A stretch of DNA of 64,000 bases, taken from positions 62,001 to 126,000 of the forward strand of contig CANHGW010000003.1 in NCBI GenBank assembly GCA_947460175.1. The letters run 5' to 3'. This stretch comes from Bacteroidota bacterium (GTDB taxonomy: Bacteria; Bacteroidota; Bacteroidia; Chitinophagales; Chitinophagaceae). A program made the translations under genes and the position numbers. Shown here piece after piece: positions 52,240 through 61,613 of the stretch (position 1 is its first letter; every line of letters starts with the position of its first letter). The notes below the pieces were generated by a model. It made no database searches, was not told where the DNA came from, and worked only from the letters and a program-made list of their open reading frames with translations.

Positions 52240-52247
52240 TATATTTG
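52240..52247 (+). promoter_or_regulatory. -7 box TATATTTG of the 52273 gene
   Basis: TAnnTTTG match, 25 bases upstream of the ATG. Confidence 0.62.
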
Positions 52248-52272
52248 ATTTTAAATTTATAATTAGAGACTT

Positions 52273-54459
52273 ATGAAAAAAAATCTATTCTTTTTCACCC
52301 TTTTTATTTTTGCAAGTATATCCATTGACTGCTTAGCACAGGTACCCCAAAAATTTAATTACCAAGGCATAGCACGCGATTTAAAGGGTAATCCAATGGC
52401 ACAACAAATGATGACCTTGAAATTGACCGTATTGCCTACTGGGGATGCAACTACAGGTGAGTATGAAGAAATTCAAACAGTGATTACCAACGAATTTGGA
52501 TTATATACTCTTCAAATTGGAAATGGCACACCAGTTAATGGCGAAATGAAAGCTGTGAAATGGGATACAGGTAACAAGTATATCAAAGTAGCCATTGATC
52601 CAAAAGGTGGCAATGATTTTGTGGATGCAGGTACTAATCAATTGCTATCTGTTCCGTATGCGATCTATGCAGATAAAGCTGGCATTGCAAAAAACACAAG
52701 TGGAGGAGATCGTACAGGTGCAGTAAATTCTGATGCAGGCCACGTAGCAGGCGATGCCAATTATTTGACCAAATTTACTGGCCTCAACATTATTGGCAAA
52801 TCCCAGTTGTACGAAAATGGAATCAATATCGGTATAGGTACTACCTCACCCGCATCGCGTTTACACATGTATTCCAACGTAGCAGGTGTGCAACAACATT
52901 TACGTATGCAAAATGCAAGTTCTACTGGTGCAGGTCGCTTCACAATGTACAACGATAGTACCTTGTCATATGCAACCTTTAGCAAGTATGGAACAGCGTT
53001 TGTTGGTGGTTATCCTGGCCTTACAACCTTGTATCCTTATGCCAATTTATTAGCCTTTGGGAATAATGGAAAAGCTGCCAATGATGGGCTCGGAAGATTT
53101 TTAATCAGTAGTGGTGGTAATATAGGTATAAGCATTTTTAAAGGTGGAACGAGCAAAATGAAATTCCATGCAGATTATTCAACAGAGAATGTAGGTATAG
53201 GAGGTAATACAGCGCCAGTTTCACGTGTACATTTAAACAATACCGATGGTACAAATATGGATATTCGCTTGACCAATAATACTACAGGACATACTGCAAC
53301 GGATGGTATGACCATTACTATGTCTGGCAACAATGCATCCATTAATAATAGAGAAAATGCTAGCATGACCTTCGGAACTAACAACACAGTAAAAATGACA
53401 ATTACCGCGGCTGGTCGTGTTGGGTTAAGTTCCTTAACCCCTAAAGCAAAACTAGATGTTTCTGGCACTGAGGATACCATAGCTTACTTTTCTTCTTTAA
53501 GTAATAATTATACTGGAGATGGTATATTACGAACCGAGTATCTTGGTAATGACATGAGCGACCATGTCGCTATTTATGGAAAATCGCTACCAGATAGTAA
53601 TCAATTTTATGGTATAGGCATTCGTGGAGATGGTGGTTATATGGGAGGGCTTTTTTATGGTGTTAACAAAGATGAGAATAGTAGTTATGGCCTTATTGCT
53701 ACTGGCTTAGGAAATAGCGATCATTATGGTGTATTTGGATATGCCACTAGTCTCAACGTAGCATCTCCTCCAACCGGAGAACGCGTAGGTATAATAGGAT
53801 TAGCCGAAGGCGGATTGAACAATGCAGGAATAAATGCGAATGCAAATTCCCAAGTTGGTACTTCAGCCTACGGGATTTATGCAAGTGCAGGCGGGGGCGG
53901 TACAAATTATGCAGGATTTTTTAATGGCGACGTGAGTGTGCTCGGTACCCTATCCAAAGGTGGCGGTACGTTTAAAATAGATCATCCACAAGATCCTGCC
54001 AACAAATACCTCATTCATAGTTTTGTGGAAAGTCCAGATATGAAAAATATCTACGATGGTAATATTATAAGTGATGCCAATGGAGTTGCTTTAGTAAAAC
54101 TGCCTTCATATTTTGAAGCAGAGAATATAGATTTTCGTTACCAACTCACTGTAATAGGAAAGGATGCTAGAGCATTTGTAAATGAAGAGATTGTCAATAA
54201 CCAGTTTTCAATCCAAACTTCTGAGCCAAATACCAAAGTGAGTTGGCAGGTTACCGGCATTCGGAATGATGCATGGGCGAATGCCAATCGTGTAGTACCT
54301 GAAGTAGAAAAAAATAACAACGAAAAAGGGAAGTATTTATATCCTGAACTTGAAGGAAAGCCTGCTTCTAGTGGCATTTATAATCATAAAATTGATAAAG
54401 AAACAGATGGTACAAAATTATCTAATCCATCAGATTTAAAACCAAACTTAAAAAAATAA
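52273..54459 (+). CDS. Large secreted repeat protein (adhesin/tail-fibre-like)
   Basis: 728 residues. Signal peptide ends LAQ (about 23). The start of the mature part, VPQKFNYQGIARDLKGNPMAQQ (about 24-45), is a domain common at the N-terminus of Bacteroidota secreted proteins with tail-fibre-like cores. The middle is Gly/Asn/Thr-rich with SRLHMYSN, KMKFHADYSTENVGIG and KLDVSGTEDTIAYFSSL, phage tail-fibre style. No T9SS domain at the C-terminus; the end is charged. Function unknown; first of three secreted proteins. Confidence 0.75.
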   Translation: MKKNLFFFTLFIFASISIDCLAQVPQKFNYQGIARDLKGNPMAQQMMTLKLTVLPTGDATTGEYEEIQTVITNEFGLYTLQIGNGTPVNGEMKAVKWDTGNKYIKVAIDPKGGNDFVDAGTNQLLSVPYAIYADKAGIAKNTSGGDRTGAVNSDAGHVAGDANYLTKFTGLNIIGKSQLYENGINIGIGTTSPASRLHMYSNVAGVQQHLRMQNASSTGAGRFTMYNDSTLSYATFSKYGTAFVGGYPGLTTLYPYANLLAFGNNGKAANDGLGRFLISSGGNIGISIFKGGTSKMKFHADYSTENVGIGGNTAPVSRVHLNNTDGTNMDIRLTNNTTGHTATDGMTITMSGNNASINNRENASMTFGTNNTVKMTITAAGRVGLSSLTPKAKLDVSGTEDTIAYFSSLSNNYTGDGILRTEYLGNDMSDHVAIYGKSLPDSNQFYGIGIRGDGGYMGGLFYGVNKDENSSYGLIATGLGNSDHYGVFGYATSLNVASPPTGERVGIIGLAEGGLNNAGINANANSQVGTSAYGIYASAGGGGTNYAGFFNGDVSVLGTLSKGGGTFKIDHPQDPANKYLIHSFVESPDMKNIYDGNIISDANGVALVKLPSYFEAENIDFRYQLTVIGKDARAFVNEEIVNNQFSIQTSEPNTKVSWQVTGIRNDAWANANRVVPEVEKNNNEKGKYLYPELEGKPASSGIYNHKIDKETDGTKLSNPSDLKPNLKK

Positions 54460-54513
54460 TACATAATCAATAATTCAAAATCAATAAATTCATTACATCC
54501 AAAACAAAATAAA

Positions 54514-55611
54514 ATGAAAAAAATAACTCTTATTCTTGCCATTATGATGGCAAACACGTTTTTATTTGCTGCCAAACGCACTGTAAGCAATGTTTTAACT
54601 AATCCTGCTCAATACTCAAATCTTCAAGCGGCTATCGATGCTTCTGCTTATGGAGACACCTTGTATATTCATCCATCTACGATTAATTATGGTAGCATTG
54701 TAATAAACAAAAAGCTCACCTTACTGGGCCCTGGATATGACGGCAGAAGTTATCAACGTAATGAGGTAGCTAAAATAGGGAGTGTTAGTCTTTCATACAA
54801 CGGGATTATTTCTTCTTCAAGTTATTCTTCTTTTATTGGGCTATATATTACAAGTTCAATAAACCCAACCTATGATAGTTGCCATCATATTACTTTGGCT
54901 AGAAACGTGCTTGCGTCTAATGTTTCTCTAGGTACTGGAAATTCATTTTCTACATCTTGGTCGATTTTCAACAATATCATAAATGGAAGTATTTATATTT
55001 ATGATAAGGTTGGTAATTTAATGTCTAACAACCATTTTACTAGTGGAGGGAATTGTATTAGTTCAAATGGAGCCAACCCTGGACCAAATGGAGTATACAA
55101 TAATAATTTTTCTTCTATTTTCCAATTAGCTGGAACAGGTATATTACAAACTTCAAATGTTCAGTACTACAACAACATATTTAATAACTTGAACACGGCA
55201 GGGCAAAATGTCGATATACTCATTAATAGTCCAACCTATGTTAATAATACATTTACAAAAAATCTTACTTATTATATCAGCAATAATCTGCCGCCATTAT
55301 TTAACAACAACAATAATGGCAGTGGTAACATCAACAATCAAAATCCGCTTTTTACGAATGCACCTACATTTGGAATGACATTTAATTCGGACTCAATTGT
55401 TAGTTATAATTTCAGATTGTTGCCAGCTTCTCCTGGTAAAAACATGGGTACAGACGCTACTGATATAGGTGTATATGGTGGTGGTTATCCTTTTAAAAAC
55501 GATCAAGGTATTACTGCTTTACCACAAGTTACTCAGTTAATTATTCTGAATCCAGCGGTTCCACTAAACAATAGTTTGAACGTTAATTCTAAAGGAAAAA
55601 AAAGAGATTAG
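54514..55611 (+). CDS. Secreted protein with beta-helix-like repeats
   Basis: 365 residues. Signal peptide ends FAA (about 19). SNLQAAIDASAYGDTLYIHPSTINYGSIVINKKLTLLGPGYDGRSY (about 33-78) is the opening of a right-handed beta-helix, followed by Asn-rich turns (NNNFSSIF, YNNIFNNLN, NNNNNGSGNINNQNP). No T9SS domain at the C-terminus, which ends in a basic KGKKRD. Second of the trio; 54 bases after the first. Confidence 0.72.
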   Translation: MKKITLILAIMMANTFLFAAKRTVSNVLTNPAQYSNLQAAIDASAYGDTLYIHPSTINYGSIVINKKLTLLGPGYDGRSYQRNEVAKIGSVSLSYNGIISSSSYSSFIGLYITSSINPTYDSCHHITLARNVLASNVSLGTGNSFSTSWSIFNNIINGSIYIYDKVGNLMSNNHFTSGGNCISSNGANPGPNGVYNNNFSSIFQLAGTGILQTSNVQYYNNIFNNLNTAGQNVDILINSPTYVNNTFTKNLTYYISNNLPPLFNNNNNGSGNINNQNPLFTNAPTFGMTFNSDSIVSYNFRLLPASPGKNMGTDATDIGVYGGGYPFKNDQGITALPQVTQLIILNPAVPLNNSLNVNSKGKKRD

Positions 55612-55633
55612 TCTCAACGAATATTAAACAACT

Positions 55634-57637
55634 ATGAAAAAAATATTTTTTATTGCATGTATTCTATTTAGTATGCTAGATACTTTTTCCCAAAATATCA
55701 ATGGGGCAGAGTATTTTTATGATACAGACCCTGGTATTGGAAATGGAACATCGGTTAGTGTGGTTGCCGCTGGCGATAGTGCTACTGCAAATTTTATTGC
55801 ATCTACTGCATCTTTGCCAGTTGGTTTTCATACCTTGTGCCTTCGATATCGTTATAGCAATGGTGTGTGGGGGTTGTTCGAAAAAGTTCCTTTTTTTATA
55901 TTGCCTACTGTTCCATTAAATGCATTGCAAATAAATAGAGCCGAGTATTTTGTAGATACTGACCCAGGTATTGGTAATGGAACTGTTGTAAACTTTACTG
56001 CTGCAGACTCTGCTAACCTCTCTTTGGTAATACCAACAAATGGCTTTACACCGGGTTTTCACACACTTTTTATTCGCTATCGCAATACAGCAGGCGTTTG
56101 GGGGCTTTTTGAAAGTTCATCCTTTTATATATTGCCTACGGTCCCATTAAATCCATTACAAATAAATAGAGCCGAGTATTTTGTAGATACAGACCCCGGC
56201 ATTGGTAATGGTACTGCTGTTAACTTTACAGCTGCTGACTCTGCAAACCTTTCTTTGGTCATACCATCAAATGGCTTGACAACGGGGTTTCATACACTTT
56301 TCATTCGCTATCGCAATACAGCAGGCGTGTGGGGGCTTTATGAGAGTTCTCCTTTTTTTATAATTCCTACTGTTAATCCTATAGTTCATCAACTTGACAA
56401 AGCGGAATACTTTATTGATACAGATCCAGGATTTGGCAATGCTACGCCTATAAATATTTCACCTAGTGCTGACTCAGCGAGTCTTGTTTTGAATGTAAAC
56501 ACTACAGGGTTGTCAGCAGGTAGCCATACATTAAATATACGCTACAGAAATACTAATGGTTTGTGGGGTATATTCATTACCGATACGTTTAATCTATGTG
56601 CGACTCCCCCTGTAGCTAGTATTACATCAGTCGGTTCGCCGGCTATATGTACTGGAGGCGCTGTATTACTCAAAGCTGATACAACAAATGGTGTAGGTAC
56701 TACTTATCAGTGGCGCTTTAATAATGTGAATATAAACGGAGCTACCAATAGTTCTTATTTAGCTAACGCATTAGGCAATTATAATTGTATGGTTCAGAAA
56801 AACTGTGCTAATCTTAGCAACACGATATCAGTTACTATAAACAACAATGTATTTACACCAAGTGTTAGTATTACATCCAATCCTATTACTTCATGTTCGG
56901 GAAGCCCTTATGTTTTTACAGCGGTACCGCAAAATGGTGGTGTAACTCCCACCTACCAATGGAAACGAAATAATGTAAACGTGGGCACCAATAGTTCCAC
57001 CTACTCGGTTACACCCGTTTATGGAGATGTTATTAGATGCGTGATGACAAGCAATGCTCAGTGTGCTAGCACACCTACAGCAAATAGTAATACAATTACT
57101 ACCAAGTTTCAATTTTTAGGTAATGATCAGATTAAGTATATTTTACCCAACACCACTCGGAATTTAACCAATATTGTTAGTTTTCCTGGAGCTTCTTATT
57201 CATATCGAAAAAGCAATTGGGGAAATATTTTTATTCCGACATCTGTACCAGTGGGAGTTTATTACATCATCGGGACAGTCAATGCGTCTTGTAAAGACAC
57301 TGTAAAGATTACAGTAAAGTTGGGCAGTGTGGCCAACAAAGCTGAATTCGATACTGATGATAAGGGTGATGAACCGAGTCAACCACAATTTAAAGTTTTT
57401 CCAAATCCAATCAACGATGCATTTGTATTGCAATATATTTCTGATGAAATTGGTACTGCCAATATTCGTTTGTTTGATGCCGCAGGTCGTTTGGTTTATC
57501 AAAAAGAAGTAGAAGTCCAAGAGGGACTAAACCATCAAGAATGTGAGGTTAAAAATTTAGCGGATGGGATTTACATTATGCAGTTTGTAATGGGTGCCGA
57601 AATAAAACATACAGAAAAGCTATTAATGCGAAAGTAG
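55634..57637 (+). CDS. T9SS-exported protein with four tandem 77-78-residue repeats
   Basis: 667 residues. Signal peptide ends FSQ (about 20). Residues 23-about 320 are four tandem repeats, each opening [ND]xAEYFxDTDPGxGN and containing GFHTLxIRYRxxxGVWGLFE; repeats 2 and 3 are nearly identical. Residues about 325-500 are Ig-like/PKD-type with paired cysteines. The last 85 residues (FKVFPNPINDAFVLQY...HTEKLLMRK) are a T9SS type A sorting domain. Third of the trio, 22 bases after the second. Confidence 0.85.
   Translation: MKKIFFIACILFSMLDTFSQNINGAEYFYDTDPGIGNGTSVSVVAAGDSATANFIASTASLPVGFHTLCLRYRYSNGVWGLFEKVPFFILPTVPLNALQINRAEYFVDTDPGIGNGTVVNFTAADSANLSLVIPTNGFTPGFHTLFIRYRNTAGVWGLFESSSFYILPTVPLNPLQINRAEYFVDTDPGIGNGTAVNFTAADSANLSLVIPSNGLTTGFHTLFIRYRNTAGVWGLYESSPFFIIPTVNPIVHQLDKAEYFIDTDPGFGNATPINISPSADSASLVLNVNTTGLSAGSHTLNIRYRNTNGLWGIFITDTFNLCATPPVASITSVGSPAICTGGAVLLKADTTNGVGTTYQWRFNNVNINGATNSSYLANALGNYNCMVQKNCANLSNTISVTINNNVFTPSVSITSNPITSCSGSPYVFTAVPQNGGVTPTYQWKRNNVNVGTNSSTYSVTPVYGDVIRCVMTSNAQCASTPTANSNTITTKFQFLGNDQIKYILPNTTRNLTNIVSFPGASYSYRKSNWGNIFIPTSVPVGVYYIIGTVNASCKDTVKITVKLGSVANKAEFDTDDKGDEPSQPQFKVFPNPINDAFVLQYISDEIGTANIRLFDAAGRLVYQKEVEVQEGLNHQECEVKNLADGIYIMQFVMGAEIKHTEKLLMRK
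55700..56600 (+). repeat. Four tandem intragenic repeats
   Basis: Units at 55700-55933 (78 codons), 55934-56164 (77), 56165-56395 (77) and from 56396. Units 2 and 3 are much closer to each other than to 1 or 4, indicating a recent duplication. Confidence 0.85.
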
Positions 57638-57854
57638 AATAAATTCTTCTTGAATATTTTGATATAAATATTAAATGTTGTTTATATTTCTTGCAAAGAT
57701 TTATGGGAGATAGATCGCTAGAGAAAATCCTTATCACTTATTTTGGTGGGCACATCGAATTAAAACGACATACTCATTAAATTACATTTTGAGGATGATG
57801 TCAACAGCTTAAGGATTTCTTAATTAAATGAAATGGCCTGCAAAGCGGAATATG

Positions 57855-58016
57855 CTACTTATAAGCTGCTAGAATGTCTTTATTATACTCTGTGTGAGCA
57901 TTGTGTCCACTTTGGCACTCTGCATTTAATATAACGAATTTCGAATCATGTTTTCTTAACCATAAATCCCACAATATCATTTGCAAAGTTAGATTACCTT
58001 TAAGTAGTGGAGACAT
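57855..58016 (-). pseudogene. Short coding remnant (open copy of repeat C)
   Basis: 53 codons with ATG at 58016 and stop at 57855. Contains LQMILWDLWLRKHDSKFVIL and AECQSGHNAHTEYNKDILAAYK. The frame remains open further upstream (to about 58068, NDYPKGHATKISSVSA), so it is probably the 3' end of a larger lost gene. Copy C1 (51988-52080) has stops in the same frame. Not identified. Confidence 0.4.
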
Positions 58017-58027
58017 TGCCGAGACAG
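57933..58027 (-). repeat. Repeat C, copy 2
   Basis: Diverged copy of 51988-52080 in the same orientation; the pair brackets the three-gene secreted block 52273-57637. Confidence 0.65.
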
Positions 58028-58079
58028 AACTAATTTTAGTCGCATGCCCCTTTGGATAGTCGTTTTTGAATCAGTCATT

Positions 58080-58751
58080 TTAAAGTTGTCTAATGTGAAA
58101 GGTGAAGCCAACTTGCGATGTAAATATTCCTGACCAATTATTATTTACATGCCCTTTGGTTTGGTTAATTAACGCTTCACTATTGGGTGAATAAATATAA
58201 GGAGTGTAACCAATAAGAACGAATGGAGATAGATAAATTTTGTTTTTTAAGTTTAAATAATAGCCTGCTCGGATACTTAGGTCGCACCCAATACCAAATG
58301 CTTTTGCTCTTGTATCGTCATATTCAAAAGGTTTTCTATTTACATTTCTAAAAAGCCCGCTTGATAATGTCGATATAATTAGGTCAGTGTAAAGTCCTTT
58401 AGTTTTTTCCATATTTTCATAATGAATTATGTACCCTAAGTTTAAAAAATGCAGATTTAAGATGTTGTTCAAGTTTTCATTATCAGCCGAACTTTTAAAA
58501 TAGGAATACGAAAGATTTATTCCGTGTTTCAAACTTTTAGAAGATTTAAAAATGTAAGATACTGAAGCATTTAGTCCGTGCCTGAGCAATGGCTGTTTTT
58601 CTTTAAGAAAGGGTCTGCTAAAAGTGTAGGTTTGAATAGCTTTATCCCACTTATTAGCAAACATATATTTGTAAGAAATATCGGTTCTAAACTCTTGTGC
58701 CATTATGCTATTAAGTGTAAAAAACAAAATGCCAAATAATACTGCTCTCAT
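58080..58751 (-). CDS. Outer-membrane beta-barrel-like protein
   Basis: 223 residues. Signal peptide ends MAQ (about 19). Strands such as RTDISYKYMFANKWDKAIQTYTF, HGLNASVSYIF, HGINLSYSYFKSSA and a final FTSQVGFTFHIRQL fit a small outer-membrane barrel. Its ATG overlaps the stop of the upstream amine oxidase by 4 bases, so the two are co-translated. Function unknown. Confidence 0.7.
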   Translation of the reverse strand: MRAVLFGILFFTLNSIMAQEFRTDISYKYMFANKWDKAIQTYTFSRPFLKEKQPLLRHGLNASVSYIFKSSKSLKHGINLSYSYFKSSADNENLNNILNLHFLNLGYIIHYENMEKTKGLYTDLIISTLSSGLFRNVNRKPFEYDDTRAKAFGIGCDLSIRAGYYLNLKNKIYLSPFVLIGYTPYIYSPNSEALINQTKGHVNNNWSGIFTSQVGFTFHIRQL

Positions 58752-60088
58752 TTTTTTATGTCGTTTAGAATATTAATAACTTCTCTATAGCCAGTTTCTA
58801 TTGCACCGTGAACAGTTTGATGGTGTCCATTTGTATTCATTGCTTCACCGGCAAAATATAGTTTTTTGTTTATCGGTTTTGTTGCAACTTTTCTTGCATC
58901 TCCCATGCCAATAGTGCTATAAGAGTATGCTCCTTTAACGAATGGATTAATTGTCCAGTTTTGAACGTGCGATGCAATAAATGACGCAGTTGCCTGTCCG
59001 TTATACATTGTGTCTAACTCTTGAAGTAACGCCGTAGTAATAGCCGTGTCACTTCCTAATGAAGTTAAGTGTTCGGCTTGAACACCCATAATAAAGGCAA
59101 GCAATATATTGTCATTTTGTGCTTTGCCTATGCTATCATCTACATAAGCCGCACAAATTGACCCACCGATTATATTTTGGTCAAAGAATTTATTGCTAAA
59201 TTTTAAAAAAACTTTCATTCCTGCATCCATGCCTATTTTTGAAAATGCAGTTATTTTTTCAATAGGTAGTGTTGGAATAAATTGAATGTCGGCCGATTTT
59301 AGAATGGGAATTGGAACAGTAATAATTACTTTATCTGCGTTGTATGTATTGTTATTACTGTCAGTTATTTGAATTGTTGATTGAGAATAATCAATTTTAG
59401 TAACAATAGTGTTAAGTAAAATTTTATTTTTTACTTGACTTGCAATTTGGGTATCAATTAAGTCAAAGTAAGTCTCTTGAAATTTAAAATCATCGTCTCC
59501 AGAACTCCAATTTTGTTCGTCTACATTATTTCCAAATACAGATAGTCGTGAAGCAGCAGCGCCTTGGTCGCCTGCAATATTTTCAACAATGTATTTATAT
59601 TCGTTACCTAGTCCTTTTTGGATAGCATAATCTTTATATGAAATATCAGGCAACCCATCGCCTTCAAAAATAGCTGTTTCTTGTGGTAAGGAATTTACTA
59701 ACTGACCATTAAACCAATATTTCGTTTCACTATTGTCTAAAGTAATTTTAGTGTTTGATTTTGTAATTAAATCGCCCAAAATACTATTTTTCCCATGCAA
59801 CCATTGAGCACCCGTGTCAATAGGGAAATTGGCAAAGCCTGTTAGCTTACCAAGTCGTCCACCATAATTTGCGGAAGCTTCTAAAATCTGAAAATCTATT
59901 CCTTTTGATTTTAAAATATAGGCTGCATATAACCCTGCTGCACCAGCACCAATAATAAAAACTTTTCCATCATACTTTATGTCCTCAAATAAGGTTTCTT
60001 TTCTGCAAGCAGAAAGAAATGTTGAAGGAATTAAAAGTCCAGCAATTGAGAGTAAAGTTGTTTGTTTTATAAAATGTCGTCTGTCCAT
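58748..60088 (-). CDS. FAD-dependent amine oxidase with twin-arginine lipoprotein-like signal
   Basis: 446 residues. N-terminus MDRRHFIKQTTLLSIAGLLIPSTFLSACRK has a Tat-like RRxFIK and a lipobox-like LSAC (Cys28). FAD-binding VFIIGAGAAGLYAAYILKSKGIDFQILEASANYGGRL (about 43-80), with the Glu that binds the ribose and the GGR motif, and C-terminal LYFAGEAMNTNGHHQTVHGAIETGYRE near 405, are diagnostic of flavin monoamine oxidases. It would oxidise an amine outside the cytoplasm, folded before export. Co-translated with the barrel gene downstream. Confidence 0.88.
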   Translation of the reverse strand: MDRRHFIKQTTLLSIAGLLIPSTFLSACRKETLFEDIKYDGKVFIIGAGAAGLYAAYILKSKGIDFQILEASANYGGRLGKLTGFANFPIDTGAQWLHGKNSILGDLITKSNTKITLDNSETKYWFNGQLVNSLPQETAIFEGDGLPDISYKDYAIQKGLGNEYKYIVENIAGDQGAAASRLSVFGNNVDEQNWSSGDDDFKFQETYFDLIDTQIASQVKNKILLNTIVTKIDYSQSTIQITDSNNNTYNADKVIITVPIPILKSADIQFIPTLPIEKITAFSKIGMDAGMKVFLKFSNKFFDQNIIGGSICAAYVDDSIGKAQNDNILLAFIMGVQAEHLTSLGSDTAITTALLQELDTMYNGQATASFIASHVQNWTINPFVKGAYSYSTIGMGDARKVATKPINKKLYFAGEAMNTNGHHQTVHGAIETGYREVINILNDIKK

Positions 60089-60140
60089 ATGTTAAGATTG
60101 TTGACTGGAATGATTGTCTTTTTAGGGTTTCTGTTAACGT

Positions 60141-60276
60141 CAGTCTCACGCTTGAGGCGTGACAAGTATGAAAAAACTCAATCGACTGCGTTAATCGAAG
60201 ATAGATAAAACCAATCGAAAAGCAAAGAGCTATGGATTAATTTTATATCTACCATGAACATCAACAAGGTGTACTT
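60141..60276. repeat. Repeat A, copy 1
   Basis: Starts CAGTCTCACGC with a hairpin TCACGC-TTGAG-GCGTGA (60146-60162), then AAAAAACTCAATCGACTGCGT and GAAGATAGATAAAACCAATCGAA. Copies A2 (60387) and A3 (61331) match over most of it. Confidence 0.7.
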
Positions 60277-60307
60277 CAATTATGATGATTGATAATTTAA
60301 TATTTAA

Positions 60308-60362
60308 TTGGCAAAGCCAACCGAGAACATAAGCCTCACGAAGGCAATAGCCTTCGGAGAGA
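60308..60362. repeat. Hairpin repeat B, copy 2
   Basis: Two hairpins: TTGGC-AAA-GCCAA and a 7-bp stem CGAAGGC-AATA-GCCTTCG (60339-60356). The second stem is broken in copy B1. Confidence 0.7.
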
Positions 60363-60386
60363 GGGTTAAGTCATTACAGCTAAGGG

Positions 60387-60470
60387 CAGTCTCACGCTTG
60401 AGGAGTAAAAAGTATGAAAAAACTCAATCGACTGCGTCAATCGAAGATAAATAAAACCAATCGAAGTGAA
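60387..60470. repeat. Repeat A, copy 2
   Basis: Same order as A1 in the same orientation, with a decayed first hairpin (GGAGTAAAA in place of GGCGTGACA). Confidence 0.7.
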
Positions 60471-60634
60471 AAGAAATGTGAACTATTTTCAATATTAATT
60501 CTTCTATTTTAAGATGCTGTATAGATTCTTTCACCACTAACTGAATTTTTATTTTTCTCTATTCTGTTATCAACCATATACGATAATTGGATATTCTTGA
60601 ATTTGGAAAAGGAGTTGCGTATCAGTTACAAATT

Positions 60635-61305
60635 TTAGCTGCCGTATTTTTTGTTCATCAAATTTATTTTCAATTCTAATTCTTTATTTTCAGTTGTCGT
60701 ATAGTAGATTGTCAAAATATTTCCGACTAGTTTCATTGTTTCGAATTGATGTTCAGGTATTACAGCACTCAAATTATTTCGTTTTGAGTTAAAAGGTATT
60801 GTCAAGGTCTTTTTAGAGTTCACATAATAAATTTTTAGTTTGTCGTAGTTTTCAGAAAAATATACTACAAAATCAAATTGATACTTTTTATCTTCTCTAA
60901 TATCGGAGTCAATACAAATAAGTTATCCAAATTCATCAACTTATTTACCTGTTGATTTATCTATCAAAGTATAGACACATGGACCATTTGCTGGGCAACC
61001 ACTTCTAAATAAAATTGTCTTGTCAAACTCTTTCACTAAATGATACCCAAGTCTGTATGTATAACCAAAAAGTTCTACATCAACTTCATTAATTACTTTT
61101 TTTTGCCCATTTAATTTTCAAGAGTCAACCAAATTCTGTTGCAATTGTATTGCCAATAAAGTTTTGATTTGTTCTTTAAAAATGTTGTCTTGCAGTTTAT
61201 TGTTGCATTGTTCATTAAAGTATCTTTGTCACAAAAACACTGTTTCTTTTGTCCAAATAATTGTCCAAAAGTCAAAATGAATAATATTGTTACTAAGTGT
61301 CTCAT
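60635..61305 (-). pseudogene. Decayed secreted-protein gene (one frameshift, two in-frame TAA)
   Basis: Minus strand. An intact start (MRHLVTILFILTFGQLFGQKK, signal peptide) reads LYWQYNCNRIWLTLEN then a stop at 61111. If one T is restored just before, the frame continues LNGQKKVINEVDVELFGYTYRLGYHLVKEF...LFRSGCPANGPCVYTLIDKSTGK, then TAA (60941-60943), VDEFG, TAA (60923-60925), then LICIDSDIREDKKYQFDFVVYFSENYDKLKIYYV to the stop at 60635. So a secreted protein of about 220 residues has three lesions. Family not identified. Confidence 0.78.
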
Positions 61306-61330
61306 AATATATCAGCTAACATTAGTCTTT

Positions 61331-61437
61331 GAAAAAACTCAATCGACTGCGTCATTCGAAGATAGATAAAACCAATAGAAAAGCAAAGAGTAAAATAGTA
61401 ATTTTATACCTACCTGAAACCTCAACAAGGTATACCT
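61331..61437. repeat. Repeat A, copy 3
   Basis: Lacks the CAGTCTCACGC hairpin but matches A1 from GAAAAAACTCAATCGACTGCGT to CAACAAGGTRTAC, over more than 100 bases. Confidence 0.68.
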
Positions 61438-61605
61438 CTAGAAAAATGCAAAATGCTCTGTTTAGAGAGTACCATAGACAAACATAGGAAGCCAACGCTA
61501 ATGCCTTCACTTTATTCCTCGCCAGTAGAAGCTGAGCTCCAATTTATATATTTATTCTACATTTCATTTCTTGCATCTCATTTCTCACATCTCATTTCTC
61601 TCACG

Positions 61606-61613
61606 TATATTTG
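61606..61613 (+). promoter_or_regulatory. -7 box TATATTTG of purC
   Basis: TAnnTTTG match, 23 bases upstream of the purC ATG; decides the start at 61637. Confidence 0.68.

Larger units (their letters stand above)
51840..52272. other. Intergenic holding repeat C1 and hairpin repeat B1
   Basis: 433 bases. Contains C1 (51988-52080), a diverged copy of sequence C2, then B1 (52095-52150). The promoter of the next gene is at its right end. No intact gene. Confidence 0.6.
57638..58079. other. Intergenic holding repeat C2 and a 53-codon frame
   Basis: 442 bases between the T9SS gene and the convergent barrel gene. It contains a 53-codon minus-strand frame (57855-58016) that overlaps repeat C2. Nothing else recognised. 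Confidence 0.6.
60089..60634. other. Intergenic holding composite repeats A1-B2-A2
   Basis: 546 bases with no gene. Repeats A1 (60141-60276), B2 (60308-60362) and A2 (60387-60470) fill most of it. Confidence 0.65.

Noticed and set aside
60635-60823. 62-residue frame as a gene by itself
   Set aside because: It is the 3' end of the decayed secreted-protein gene extending to 61305.
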